A stretch of 64,000 nt of DNA from Daphnia pulex (taxonomy: Eukaryota > Arthropoda > Branchiopoda > Diplostraca > Daphniidae): NCBI RefSeq assembly GCF_021134715.1, contig NC_060027.1:4960001-5024000 (forward strand), read 5' to 3'. The position numbers and the translations under genes were made by a program. Of the stretch, positions 44,340 to 56,017 are shown in pieces. The notes under the pieces are model-generated. The model saw only the letters and a list, made by a program, of their open reading frames with translations, had not been told where the DNA came from and did no database searches. How positions within the stretch are numbered: the stretch's first letter is position 1; the number at the start of each line of letters is the position of its first letter.

Positions 44340-45179
44340 ATGTCCTACCCCGAGGAATGTTATTTAGAGGACAAATGGCCAGAAGAACTCGGCTTCAAGG
44401 GATTCATTGAGTGCACATAGTATAAAAAATCAAACTTAAAAACCAACCAAAAAAAGTTGGAAAGCTTCACATTCATTCACATTAAATTTTTATTTTTTTT
44501 TATTTTTTTATTTTTATCTAGTTGCGGGAGTGTTTACCACTGGAACACTTGCAATTGTTTAGGTAAAGTAAAGTAACAGCTAATATTAGAAGGTTTATAA
44601 ATATCAACTGTGAACGTAGATGATTGGGGTGAATGGATGATGGTGATGGAGATGAAGAGGGAGTTGAGGATGAAACTGAGAATGATGATAATTCCGAGGT
44701 GAAAGGTAAGTATTGTTAAATTAAAAATTTAACATTGTTATTTAAAAAGATATATATACATTTGGAATTAAGGTACCAATGGAATGGAGGACAAGTGGGG
44801 CATGGTGGTAGAGGAGCAAGCCGATTTTGAAATTAATGTTGCTGGTTCTGGTAAACGTATTCAACTAGTTATTTTTTTTAAATCAATCAAAAGATAAAAT
44901 AATCTTTTTTTTTTAACTTACTAATGATGTAAATGAAGTTTCAGGAGCATGATGATGATGTTAAATATATATTAGGATAAATGTAAATTTGTTTTTATTA
45001 TGAAGATAATCCTAAAAGGAAGAAAAACCAAGAAAGGAAAGCAGCTCAAAAATTCAAAACGCCCAAAACAAGATGATAAGAATAATGTTGACTGGGCTGA
45101 AAAGCAAGTTTTCTCTGGAGATGAAGATGAAAAGTTTTGCAATAGTTTTTTGGATTCTTGCAACACTGATTCTGATTGA
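44340..45179 (+). pseudogene. Mini-exon family copy with CxxC head, frameshifted
   Basis: Exons 44340-44419 (MSYPEECYLEDKWPEELG, then FIECTY, phase 2), 44522-44562 (CGSVYHWNTCNCL, phase 2 to 1), 44620-44705 (acidic), 44773-44850 (NGMEDKWGMVVEEQADFEIN, phase 1 to 1) and a last exon from 45006. Joined, exons 1 and 2 give ECTYCGSVYHWNTCNC, a CxxC-X8-CxC motif, with the intron inside the codon before the second Cys, exactly as in the 6758 gene. Exon 3 is 86 bases, two more than a multiple of three, so its acidic frame (DGDGDEEGVEDETENDD) is reached only after a shift. The last exon has its basic start (NPKRKKNQERKAAQK) and its tail (KQVFSGDEDEKFCNSFLDSC to a TGA at 45177) in different frames. Either two small indels or sequencing errors; I favour a decaying copy. 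Confidence 0.55.
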
Positions 45180-47480
45180 ATAACAATCATTTCGAAAATT
45201 TTCCCGTCTCGTCTGGCCGTCCACCGCAATATGTTTGATGCACGGACGGAATCCAAAATAATTCAATCAATCTTGCTTAAAACTAGAAGAAAATCACTGA
45301 ACTTATGAGGATTTTTGACGGCCCGGGGTCCGCATAGAAATTGGAAAACTGAATTGTCGTCAGTATTTATTTTATTCTGAAAAGAAAAATTTTGCCGCTT
45401 GTTGTAGTCTTGTGGAGCATTTTCTGCTGCCGGAAATATTAATTAAATTTTTCCTGCATGAAGGGCAGAGTTCGGCATATCATTTGGAAAATTTTATATA
45501 AAATCGTTTACAAATATCACAGAAAATCAAATAAAAAATCGAATCATTTTGAAAAGAATAAATTTTAAAATCAAATCTTCTATTGGAAGGGAAATGGTTT
45601 ACAAACAACAGATTCTTTGCTAACCATAGCTTAATTTTTTTTTTTTAATTCAAAAAAGCTTGCAAAAGCTTGCAACATCTAAAAAAAAGAATCTACCGTA
45701 GATAGTGGAAAAACCTCAGCTAAGATGTAATCTATCATTTTTTGGCAGATTTTGCTTATTCAGTTGTTAAAAGAGCTCGAATAAAAAGATCTTTTGCTTT
45801 TTCTTTAGCTGCCACTTTCTGGCTATCTGTTAGTCTAAGGGGACTTCCATAATAAATTAAGCCACGTTCTTTTAGCCATTTTTAAACCCTCCTCCCCCCC
45901 TTGTCACAGTTGGTCATAAGAGCGATATATTTAGTGCGAGTGATATATTCAAAGAGGTTGACAATATACAGTCGCACAATAGGATTAAGTTCGATAAGGC
46001 TTGAATTCAAGAGCGAATATGGCGTGTATTTGCTAGACCGACGTGTCAGGACCAACTGCCCTTTGCGCTCAGTAGGAGGTGAGGGTGCGATATTGTCAAG
46101 TCATAACACACCACTATCCCTCTACCGAGCAATAACGAGCCCTAAATTCAATAGTGTAAGTCTCTTCCCACTTTATTCTTTTAATAACGTCACGGCAATC
46201 CTATATCCCTCCCTTTTAAAATATAATATTTTTAATTTTCCTCATCCTAATTCCTCATTTTCCGATATTGGACTCAGATTGTAGAAGCCAGTGGACATAC
46301 TGGACGACATTCACAATCCCCAGGGGTCTTCAGAAAAAAACACGCGTTGCCCGATTTCTCTTAAAAAACTGTGTGCATAATTCACTGGACTAGCAGAAGT
46401 AATAAAGGACAAGATGTTGCCACACATTTTTCATTTTTTATTTTTTCCATTCTCATTTTTAGCGTTTTCAGTAGGAAGGGGAGTATCGGCCTTTTGTTGT
46501 AGTGGGGAATTTTTACCCTACCTTAAACAATGAAACAAAGAAAAAATTGCAAAAACACAGTGAAGTGGGATAGAAGAGGAAAATGGAATAAAAAATTAAA
46601 TCACATTCATAACATAAAATAAATTTCCCTTCCAATAAATTGACCTCCTAAGTGGTTCTAAGGTATTCTGAAAGTATTAGATGAGCGACGATTGCAAAAG
46701 CCCTGGTCCTGTTTTTCTCAGAACTGTCATACCGGATACCGTCATTAGGGTTATCTTACAGATCATTAGGGTTGATACAAATAAAAATAAAAGAGTTAAT
46801 AGTGACTTGGGTCGGCCAAAACAAGAGAAGAAAAAGAATTCATGTTTTATTCCATTTCCATTGGCTTGCTTACCCCATACATTGGTTTTATTAAGAAACG
46901 AACAATATATAGCTGGCCTGGTGTGATGCTTCCTTCTGATTGTCGTAAATAGGCCTCCTGTTGTAAAGCTACACATCAGGATACAATTCATCGTGAACAA
47001 ACGCAGTTTTTATGTAAAATTTTTGAAGTTCAAGATTTGAGTTGCGGAAATGGATAGTAGAATCCTAAGTCAGCAGTATGCATTGACGGTGAAGAAGAGC
47101 ATGACTCTAGTACAATTTTAAATATGATCGACGCCTGGTGGTTGCGAAAAACCTTTTACCATAAAACGAGTTTTGTAATAATATTAATAATAACATAATG
47201 TTGTGCAATGAATATTGGAATGCGGATTTCAAGCCAATACGTATTTAATTTTTATCAAAATGGTGTGAGAGAGAAAATTAAAATCATATGGAAGCGCAGA
47301 TCAGCGAAAGAGTAATACGCCATTCTGCAGGAGGACATTTCTCTTAGCTAGGTTGATCAGGTTATGGAAATATTAAGATCTGCTGTTAAATTGTGAAGTA
47401 GTAAGATGTAGATGCATTCCAAGATTTCAGACTACTGGAGAGAGGATTTTGCTGGCCTCACCAACCACTAGCGGAATCGA
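45180..47480. other. Decayed repeat DNA
   Basis: No gene is supported. A C-rich block at 45884-45918 resembles the inside of the 36-kb MITE. Open frames at 45901-46284 and 46677-47000 lack splice or domain support. Confidence 0.4.
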
Positions 47481-47845
47481 TGTAATGCCCCGCGGCAGCC
47501 ACCACCACTTGATGGCGGATATGACATCACTCCGTGACGTCACTCCTACAACGTCACGCCCCGACATCACACACCAAGACGTCACGCAGACTCAGCAGCC
47601 CCGAGTCAGCAGTTCCACCAACCCGCCCATCCGTCCAAACTTGGCCCACCAGTCCGATACGACTCGGCACACCAAGTTTAGGTTATCTCATATTCCATAC
47701 TGTCCTAACTCATTAACCCCCAATATATAAACTGCCCCATCTCTCTCTCTCTCTTCTGACTCCCGCTTGCCGGACACACGTCAATGCAAGTAGATTCTTC
47801 GTACTCAACATCGCTGTCTTCTCTGTAAGAAATCCCCTCTTTACA
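47481..47845. mobile_element. Candidate solo LTR with TATA box and CRE-like cluster
   Basis: Termini TGTAA and TTACA are perfect inverses. Length is 365 bp. A TATATAA at 47724-47730 is followed by a CT-rich run, as in an LTR U3/R region. Upstream of it, GACGTCAC/GACATCAC motifs recur five times within about 70 bases (47521-47586), followed by two AP-1-like GACTCAG/GAGTCAG sites. Flanks TCGA and TTGA could be a mutated 4-bp target duplication. The block is markedly more GC-rich than its surroundings. Confidence 0.5.
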
Positions 47846-47869
47846 TTGATGTGATGCACGTTACGTGGT

Positions 47870-48420
47870 CCTTTGAAGAGACAAGGACAGCACCTGATTT
47901 GTCTTTGTTCAAGTCAAGACATTGACAGCCAGCTACTTGCCCTGTTCCCCGGCGTAGTGTTATTAATCAACTGTAAAAACGACGGAATAAAATTCATGTT
48001 CGTTTTGAGTCTTCAGCAAACTAGTGGTCCGAGATCTCAGCTTGGCTACAGCTATTTCGTGCATCGTAGTGTTGTTGAAGATGTAAATGATAGGACCAAG
48101 CACAGAACTTTATGAAACATTTTACTTCAGTGGGGTGAGGATGAAGAGACGTCGTTGACGCTGACCGACTATTTTTTTCCATCCAGGTACAAGGAAAACC
48201 AAGCAAGTGCATCGGATGGAGACTCAAAATTGAACCAAGGGGTGATCTATGAGGATGTTTTGGTCAATCGTGTCAAAGACAGAGTTGTTATCAAGGATCC
48301 TGGATAACAAAATTGCCGTTGTCAACTAAAGTTAGGATATAATTTAGTACTTTCAGCAGGGCAGTTTTGTTGGAATTGACTGCTCTGTAGGCAGAATGCA
48401 CACAAATGTAAGAGACAAAC
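47870..48420 (-). pseudogene. LINE reverse-transcriptase relic 1
   Basis: On the minus strand, across frames: DTIDQNILI (near 48267), then DALAWFSLYLDGKK, SVSVNDVSSSSPH, and SVLGPIIYIFN with HEIAV after it (near 48060). This is the non-LTR reverse-transcriptase series FDTVDH...LAWF.SYL.GR..SV..N...S....VPQGSVLGP. Multiple stops and shifts. The catalytic YADD-type box is not seen. A related relic lies at 51.8-52.4 kb. Confidence 0.65.
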
Positions 48421-49209
48421 GAGGAATGGGATTGTTGGTGGAATAATAATTTTTTCGGTTTTTTCTCAAGAATAAGGAAGATTTAAACAGCATATGCATG
48501 GAATGCTTCTTATTGTTCCCAATATATCTTCCCCGCTCGTACAATCTGTATGTTACCATTTAGGTCATACTCAAAGACCTGTTTTAACATTCACAGTATC
48601 ATAAAAATATATTTATCTCTGCATATATTTTTCTTTAGAAAAGAAAGGGAGAAGAATTCCAATCAAAAATTGAGCTACTGATTTTCGATTCTCTAACTCA
48701 CAGCTCTCACCATTCGACAATCAGTTTTTTTCTCAGTTTGTTGCCAGAAGACTTCTTTTCTTTTGTTCAATAGAACATGAGATTTAAAGTGGATTTTTTT
48801 ATTATCCGTCCGTAGCCGTATAAAGCCAGAATTTAAATGTTAATTTAAAATGTTAGAATTAGTAAAAAATTTGTACAAATATGATCTCAGCTAATCTATC
48901 TAGTAGATAAAAATATGATTTTAGAGCTCATTTTTCAAAATTATTACAATATCTCAACCTATAGGTATATATATCGTCATATACTTTGTTATTTGCCTAA
49001 AGCTTAATATAAAAACACTAAAATGGAAAACTTCAACATTTTCAACTAATTCATCGTTCCATCAATCAAATTTCAATACAATACAATCAACATTCAATTC
49101 AGTCAACAACAAAAAAGAATGTTTATTTGGAAGTACGATACAGTTTCATCAAGTCAATGACTTAAACAACGAAGTAAAGCATAGTGGATAGTAGGCTCCG
49201 TTTCTACCA
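48421..49209. other. AT-rich spacer
   Basis: No supportable feature. Confidence 0.4.
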
Positions 49210-49235
49210 ATGAGTATGCAAGTTCAATCCAATAA

Positions 49236-49456
49236 CTATAGAAAAAGTACAAGTTTTATGAATAAATTACTTGATAAGCAAACAGCAATGACAAATAGTA
49301 ACAAAAACAACATCATTAACAAAAAACATATTAAGTTTCCAGAAATCCGCACTGCTTCCACTTCATCCTTAAATATTTGTGAGCGGTATGAGGAAAGCTC
49401 TTTCTTGACCAATGCCCCGTTCCGCACAAATTTCTCCAAAGTTGCTTGACACTGAA
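49236..49456 (-). CDS. Possible exon of an unrecognised minus-strand gene
   Basis: After an acceptor (TTTTATTTTCAG) the minus strand reads CQATLEKFVRNGALVKKELS, then SYRSQIFKDEVEAVRISGNL. Beyond this it becomes hydrophobic (FLLMMLFLLLFVIAVCLSS), which may be intron read-through or a membrane segment. Nothing recognisable. Confidence 0.3.
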
Positions 49457-49513
49457 AATAAAAACAATACAGAAAAACACCAACCAGAAATAAAACTTAC
49501 TAGAACTGTTCTC

Positions 49514-49849
49514 TGTTGCTGTTCATTTTTTCATGTTTAAGTTTAAGCTGCATTTCATGTGTCTTATTGAATTTCCTCTCTCTTCGATCCTCCGACTTTC
49601 AGATATAGTCCATGAATTTAGGAAGGAAACAGGTGGGGAAAACGGTGGACTAATCATATTGAATCCATGGAACTTACTATGTTGTCTGTTGCTATTCATT
49701 TTTCCATATTTAAGTTTAAGCTGCATTTCATGTGTCTTATCTTTATTGAATCTTCCCCTCTCTTTGATCCTCTGAAGTACAGAGATAGTCCAGAAATTTA
49801 GGAAGGAAACAGGTGGGGAAGACGCTGGAGTAATAATATCCATACCCAT
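49514..49849 (-). repeat. Tandemly duplicated exon pair
   Basis: Two units of about 170 bases (roughly 49514-49680 and 49682-49849) share the minus-strand reading SPPVSFLNFWTIS / SPPVSFLNSWTIS, followed by KTHEMQLKLKYGKMNSNRQ / KTHEMQLKLKHEKMNSNRE. Each ends before a GTAAGT-like donor. The second unit needs a one-base shift to keep the second half in frame. This is an exon duplication within a gene or relic I cannot name. Confidence 0.5.
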
Positions 49850-50280
49850 GGATGCCTACACCCCATCAACTTCATCCAGTGGATTTTCAAGGATACCCAC
49901 TTGATGAGACAAAGCTACAAGGGGAGAAGAAACATACAAATCAAACATACAAAAAAACAATGAATATAACAGAAAGATTGGGTAACATTAAGAAGACTTA
50001 CAAGAGTTTGACATGTTGTCAAGTAAATCTTCGAACGAATGTGAAAATAACCAATATTCGTTGATTTATCAGCAAAACATTGAGCCGCCAAACAATAAAG
50101 CGCTCAAAACTTCCCTCCCCAAAACCCCACCCGCTGGTTGCAATTCCTATCGTTGATTTTTCGTACGTAAAAAAAAATCCAGCCACACAGATTAGAATCA
50201 ACCTGTTCCTTAGAAATCATTGAAGTTGTAGTCGTGAAACACAACCTTTACCACATCAAGTATTGAACCTAAATCCATCA
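49850..50280. other. Spacer without supportable gene
   Basis: Overlapping opposite-strand frames only. Confidence 0.4.
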
Positions 50281-51476
50281 TCAATTATTGCATAACTTGT
50301 CCGGTTGTCCCACTATAAGTGAACCTCTACTGTCATCGTTGTTACAAAAGTCAGAAAAAACATCGCACAATTCAGCTTCACCATCAATGTTTTGAGCTTT
50401 ATCCTCTTTTTTGGGTCGTTTTGAATTCTTTATTAACAGAAAGCTCTTCTTTCTTTTAGATTTTGCGTTTTCATCCCCTTAATAAAAAAAAACATTTGTT
50501 TGTATAAAACATTCATTCTTACAGGAAAATTTAACTTTCAAGTAAACATCCTCATTTCCTTCTTCAGGAACGGCTCTGGCCTGATCTCCATCCATTTTAG
50601 GGTAAATAGCTTCTGACCCTTTCTTCATTTGCAGACCCTGCAAGTACAAAGACAGATTATTCCACCTTTATATTTATGAAATTCAGAGTTTATATCAGCT
50701 TAAGTCAACATCCTCATTTCTTCCTTCAGGAACGGCTCTAGCCTGATCTCAATCCATTTTAGAGTAAATAACTTCTGCTCCGTCAACTTCATTTGCAGAC
50801 CCTGTAAGAACAAAAACAGATTAAGGTATTAATAAGGTAATGAAATAAGAAGGTTAATGAAATTTAAAGTCGAAGTATTCTTACTGGTAAGAGATACTTC
50901 AATTTCATTCATTTCATTTCATCCTCATATTCATCACCAATAGAATTTTAAAAGTTAATTGTATTATTTATTGGATGTCTATAAGTTTAACTAACCATAG
51001 TCATCAAAGTCCTCTTCTGTCTCAACACATTCTTGGTGTCCAGAGTAAAGACTCATCAGATGGATAATCATACTTTTCTACTAAATTTTCTAAGCCTTTC
51101 TTACTGGATGGGTTATTTTCATAATATATTCGGGGTTTTTTTAACCCTTTCTCGGAATTCAAAAGTGCAAATAACACGTTAATTCCCTCAATTCGAGTAT
51201 TGCTATCAGTGTCGTTTTCGGCTTCCTAAAGCTCAGTTTTTTTCATTTTTTTCTGTCTGTTAGAATCCTTTAGTGAATAGAATTAAATTCTTTAATGTGT
51301 GAATTCTTTTCCTTAGTATTGTAAGTATCTCCTTTATAGTCTTTGTTAATCGCCCTAACAAAAAAAATAACATTGGATTATTTTCAACAGTTATCCTCAT
51401 AGGTAAACTTACCTTCCAATTCAATTAACGTCAGAGGATTTTCAATCTGCATTTTGATCTTTGAAACATCCTCCAC
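50281..51476 (-). pseudogene. Mini-exon family copy with intact last exon
   Basis: Minus-strand exons: 51476-51414 (VEDVSKIKMQIENPLTLIDW) can join in phase 0 to 51225-51022 (EAENDTDSNTRIEGINVL, then LENLVEKYDYPSDESLLWTP and a stop). The KYDYPSDESLLWTP part matches the HDYPDSDSPFLTIP motif of the 61-kb array. Farther on are two similar exons (about 50810-50702 and 50640-50539, LQMKKGSEAIYPKMDGD), a tandem duplication in which one member is frame-broken. The last exon, 50477-50281, is open and phase 1: KSKRKKSFLLIKNSKRPKKE, then NIDGEAELCDVFSDFCNND and a stop after 64 residues. It is the closest relative of the last exon at 27121-26958, including an identical acceptor context. Stops in the middle indicate at least two degenerate units. 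Confidence 0.45.
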
Positions 51477-51779
51477 CTTGAAACAATATCCAGGTATTAA
51501 TTTATTGAAATCAATTATAACTGTTCTAAATCAATTATATTACTGTTTACAGAAGGATATTCTTCGTGCAATTCGTCCAGGTTGATTGCTTCTGCCTGGT
51601 AATCTTCATCCATCCTTCAACTTCATTTTCATGCTCTGTAAGTACATAGACAGATTATTCCACCTTTTGATTTATTTAGATTTTTTGCTTATTTTACCAA
51701 TGTCAATCAAATACGTTTTAAGTTTGTATCGAAATTGTGAAAAAGAGAACAGCAAAATCACAGAGAAGCGCAATGCATT

Positions 51780-52437
51780 TTTCTGTACGTTTTCATTTGA
51801 AGAGATAAGGAGAGCATCTGATTTGTCTTCGTTCAAGCTGGTCATACATATAGATAATCATCAAAAACATTGACAGCCAGCAACTTGCCCTATTCCCCAG
51901 TATTTTATTGATCAACTGCGAAAAGAGATGATATACAAGTCATGTTCCTTTGTGAGTCTTCAACAAACTAGTGGTCCGAAATCCCAGCGGCTATACAGCT
52001 ATGTCGTGCATCAGAGTGTTGTTGAGTATGTAAAGGATATGACCAAGCACCAAATTTTATAAAACAATTTACTTTAGTGCACACTACTTATTCTGTGTCA
52101 GACACGCTGACCGAATGTTTTGTTCCGTACAGTTAGAAGGAGAACTAAGCAAAAGCAAAAGAAGAAGACTCAAAATTCAGCAAAGGTGCGATCTTTGAAA
52201 ATGCCGTAGTAGATCTTGTCAAAGACAGTGATGTTATCAAGGATCTTGTATAACAGCACTGTCGTTGTCAACCAAAGATAGGAGGTAATTTAGTACTTTC
52301 AGAAAGCAGTTTTGTTTGAATGGACAACTCTGAAGGCAGAATGTACACATGGGGAATGGGCAGTCTTGCCACAAAATCATTTCTCTTCCGATAAATTCCG
52401 CTAGGGGATCATCGGTATAGAAATGATCGAAAATCAA
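51780..52437 (-). pseudogene. LINE reverse-transcriptase relic 2
   Basis: DNA matches relic 1 (47.87-48.42 kb) at perhaps 75% in the same orientation. On the minus strand: LKVLNYLLSLVDNDSAV (near 52300), then ALAWFSF, HSVSVSD, and LVLGHILYILNNTLMHDIAV (near 51990). It extends a little farther 5' of the RT core than relic 1. Interrupted by stops. Confidence 0.6.
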
Positions 52438-53313
52438 ATTTTTGAAGAAAAGATATTATTTTCGATTAATTTTAGATCATTTTGTTTTCGATCATTTAGT
52501 GACATCTATCAATAGAAGGGAAAAGTTTGTTGAGGTTTTTAGATATATAGAGCGTTGAAAGGTGCGAAATGAAAAAGAGATAAGAAAGATGGGGAAAGGT
52601 ACAAAAACTCCCACATTTGAAGGGAAAGGGGTCACAAAATGATCGAAAACAAAAATTTCTCAGAATGATTTTTTTGCCTTCTGAACGCGATTAAGATCAT
52701 TTTAAAAAGACTTCATTTTCCATTAAGTATTCGATCCAAATTTTAATCGCGATTATTTTTCTATCGCTATTGTGGCAACACTGGGAATGGGACTCGTGGT
52801 GAAATACCAATAATTTCGCTACAACACGTTCAGATATTTTTGAAAGAAAAGAGACACAGGTCTGTTAGCAGGGATGTTCCTGGGATATGGCTGTATAGTT
52901 TTACCAAGGATCAGGGAGATTTAAATGCCATGTGCATGCGGAATGCTTCTTGTGGTTACTAATAATCTCTTCCCCGCTCGTATCATCTGTAGAATGTACC
53001 ATCGCTCGCTTGCCTGTTTCCATTTTCACAGTATTCTAAGAATATATTCATCTCTGGATATATTTTCCCTTAGAAAAAAAAAAGTATTCCAAACCAGAAT
53101 CGAACAACTGATTTTAGATTCTGTTATTCACAGCTTTTACAACTCGACAAACAATTTTTAAAATCTGAACTAAAGGAATCCAGTATCCGTTTTAGGGTAA
53201 TTTCAGTTTTTTTAATTTTCAAAGACCACCACAGTTTATTAGCCTATTATTCTTAAACATGAAGCAAACTACATTCGTTTAAGAAATCACTGATTTTTTA
53301 AAAATTCCTTGCA
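52438..53313. other. AT-rich spacer
   Basis: No gene or clear repeat is seen. Repeated GATCATTTT/TTTCGAT phrases occur at 52425-52510 and 52630-52700. Confidence 0.4.
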
Positions 53314-54038
53314 TTCTGTACTTGATTGCAAAGTATAAAATATACTTGAACTTAAGGCAAATAAAATCAGTAAACGACGACATGTATCAGTGCTTGGGAA
53401 TTAAACAAGTAATTTAAACTCTTCCTTTCCCCTGTTTCCCCTTCTCTGTAATTGACTGCCACAGGCGGAAAACGCTACGAAACCAACGGTTGTGTATGTT
53501 CTTATTTACAGCATACATTGTTTGCGTCAGACAGAAAATTGACTTTTTTCATTCACGTTCGCTTGGATTTAAATTTATTTATATTGATTTAAACCGTAGG
53601 GCAATGGATTTGTAGACGATCTTGCCCGAGTAGAACATAAAAAAATCTACTGCCACAGGTACATATCTTCAACTGGCGCTGGCATAGTGGTTGCTTTGTG
53701 ATTTGTATCACATGGGTACACATTCACGCATTAACGTTTGCAAAATTTGCAAAATGGCCAACTGAATCCTAGCTTCCGATAACCAAGGATGTTTAATTTC
53801 AATAACAAACAATTACGTGAATCGGTTACCTTAATCCAATATTTGTCCTTTCCTATAATTTTTAGGACAAATCTCCCAGCTATGACAGTGGCGAAATAAT
53901 AACCTGTCAGACCTGGCAAAACTTCAGGCTCACCTAGTTCGCTCTCTCGTTTTCCTAAGGAAAACAAGGTTTGGTAAGTAAAGATCTTGAAAAATTCTTG
54001 ATTAAAAAAGACCTGTATCTGTTGCTCTTTTTTATCAG

Positions 54039-54452
54039 ATTTGTATTTAGCTCCATTGATATCAATTTCTGGTTCCGTTGCTGCTGCTGCATTCAGGGTT
54101 GATACAGGCAACTACACAATCAATTTGGAGGGTAAGTATATTCTTATTAGCCTAAATTTTGTAAGCTTGTCTTACAGGATGAGTTTGCACAAAATACTCT
54201 TGTGCTCTTATTAGCCCTTTCTTTGAATTCTATTGTTCAAGCAAACGGTCCTTCAGTTCATGTTTGCGATTGAGCCCCGTATGTTTAACCTCCATTAATT
54301 TTGCCATCTGCTTCAACTCAGGAAGCTTGGCGGAGTTAAGATGGTTAATAACAACATTTTTATCCATTCTTATTTGTTTTATTGTTGCTTTGATCGCTTG
54401 CACAGCTATCGGTATGATGACACCTGCAAGTCAGAGAAATCCGAAAATATAG
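54039..54452 (+). CDS. Small putative membrane protein, two 3' exons (copy 1)
   Basis: Exon 54039-54131 (LYLAPLISISGSVAAAAFRV, then TGNYTINLE; donor GTAAGT) can be joined in phase 1 to 54184-54452, reading VCTKYSCALISPFFEFYCSS, then SFSSCLRLSPVCLTSINFA, a strongly hydrophobic helix (LITTFLSILICFIVALIA) and TAIGMMTPASQRNPKI with TAG. Cys-rich loop and two to three hydrophobic stretches suggest a small multi-pass membrane protein. The ISGSVAAAF segment is shared with a diverged neighbour at 59.4 kb. An upstream exon reading TGAGIVVAL (near 53673) carries a TGA here where the third copy has TGG, so the full gene may be dead. The second exon's acceptor is a guess chosen to avoid a stop. Unknown family. 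Confidence 0.4.
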
Positions 54453-55221
54453 TCTCTACCGGATAATGAACGTACTATTAATTACAGTTTATACGGCTTG
54501 GCGGAAAAGTCTTATCAAGCTTAAAACACTGCGTGCGGTGCGATTTACTATCAGATTAATTTATTGTTTATTGAAACTGAAGATGGCAAATGTTCCTGAT
54601 CCACAAATTAATTCTTGGTAATTTAAAAATGTATATTTTGTATTATTATCTTTCAATTAAACAAATTGACTTTTAAAAACAGGACTTCAATATTTAAAAA
54701 GTCTAACAAAAGTTTGCAGTCACTATAAAGGAATAATGTTGGACAGCACATCATTGCTGGAAAACAGCTAGTTGTGAAAATTCGAGTAAACTAGTTCAAT
54801 GTATGCTTGATTTAAAGGAAGCCAACTCTACAGCTGGTAGCAATTTCCATATGAATCAGCCAATTGACTACAAGTTTTGTTGGGATGGTCTCACCCATTG
54901 AGTTAGATGCTGTTCCATATCCGAAATTTTTCTGCCTCCAGCTGCAAGAAAAGTGAATAAGTCAACAGTAACACTTGGAGGCCAGTAGAAAGAGCTGTGG
55001 TCTCTTCAATCCCTCATTGTTTATTGGCAAAAAAATTGATTCTGGTAAATCAATTTTTCTGATATAGTTTAAATTGTGTTTATAAATTCATGAACTGGCA
55101 TTATAAGTTTAAATGAGTCAAATTGATTTAAGAACAACTTAAGAACACCTAAATTGCAGCGGGTAATGATAATTAACAGTGTAAACATGAATAACATTTT
55201 TTCTTTAATTATCTTTGTTTA

Positions 55222-55248
55222 GTAAAAAAAAAAAAAAAAAAAAAAAAA
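55222..55248. repeat. Poly(A) tract
   Basis: About 26 consecutive A followed by a CTGATACTGATA repeat. The homologous tract in copy 2 (57930-57949) is shorter, consistent with slippage after duplication. Confidence 0.85.
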
Positions 55249-56017
55249 ACATTCTGATACTGATACTGATCCCTTATATTTAGAAGAAGTTGTCAAGTTG
55301 ATGTAGGTAAAGCATGAACCAAAACCATTTTGAGTGGCATTGCCAATTTCATGTGAAATCTTAAACCTGCCAATATGAAAGGAATAATTTCAGAAGGTTT
55401 GTAAATGTAATCAACACCTGGAAATGTATTAACGCTTTCTTAAAATTTCTTCAATTAACCTACGTAAGATGCAGGTTGGCCCCAAACGGAGCTGTACCCC
55501 TGTGATTTGGTTGAAGCAGAAGGATACGTCAGACCCCCAGATACCGTACTCCAAATGAAGAAAATTTGTGGATTTAAAAACAAAAAATTTATCTGTTACC
55601 AACTTTCAGGAACAGTTTTGTCCCCAATAACCTAATAAGGAATCATTACCAGCTCCTACATTAGCCGATGTTCAGATAGTAAGAAAATTTAAATTTTGAA
55701 GGGGAAGAATCAATAAATTGGTATTTGGATGAATTTAATCTTTCTAGTCATTGTTATGAACATCATTGATTGATCGTAGTTATTCTTTATCTCATCTTGT
55801 TTACTTCATTGATGTTACTTTGCTACTTTTTTTTGCTATAGATTTTGGTCTTTCACATCGTCCCTCCCCCTCACCGCCCTCACTGAGAGATGACTTAGTT
55901 TCTAGCTGTCCATACTGAAAGACTCCCCGAAGTTGCTGTTGTAGCCTACGGCTTATATTCATCAACAATGTATAAGGAAGATCTTTGGTGCACTAGAACT
56001 TTTGTCAGTGATTTGTG

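Larger units (their letters stand above)
53314..56017. repeat. 2.7-kb tandem duplication, copy 1
   Basis: From TTCTGTACTTGATTGC to the start of copy 2. It is about 99.5% identical to 56018-58717, with about ten visible substitutions, a 5-base deletion near its start and a longer A tract (about 26 versus 21 at 55222). Head-to-tail orientation. Confidence 0.9.

Noticed and set aside
47449..47730. 93-residue Ser/Thr/Pro/His-rich open frame
   Set aside because: It lies inside an LTR-like promoter block with repeated CRE motifs. The low-complexity reading follows from those repeats.
53731..54111. Minus-strand 126-residue open frame identical in two tandem copies (also 56438-56818)
   Set aside because: Its conservation is explained by the recent DNA duplication. 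The plus strand has better splice signals and a diverged paralog (59420) supporting the plus-strand reading.
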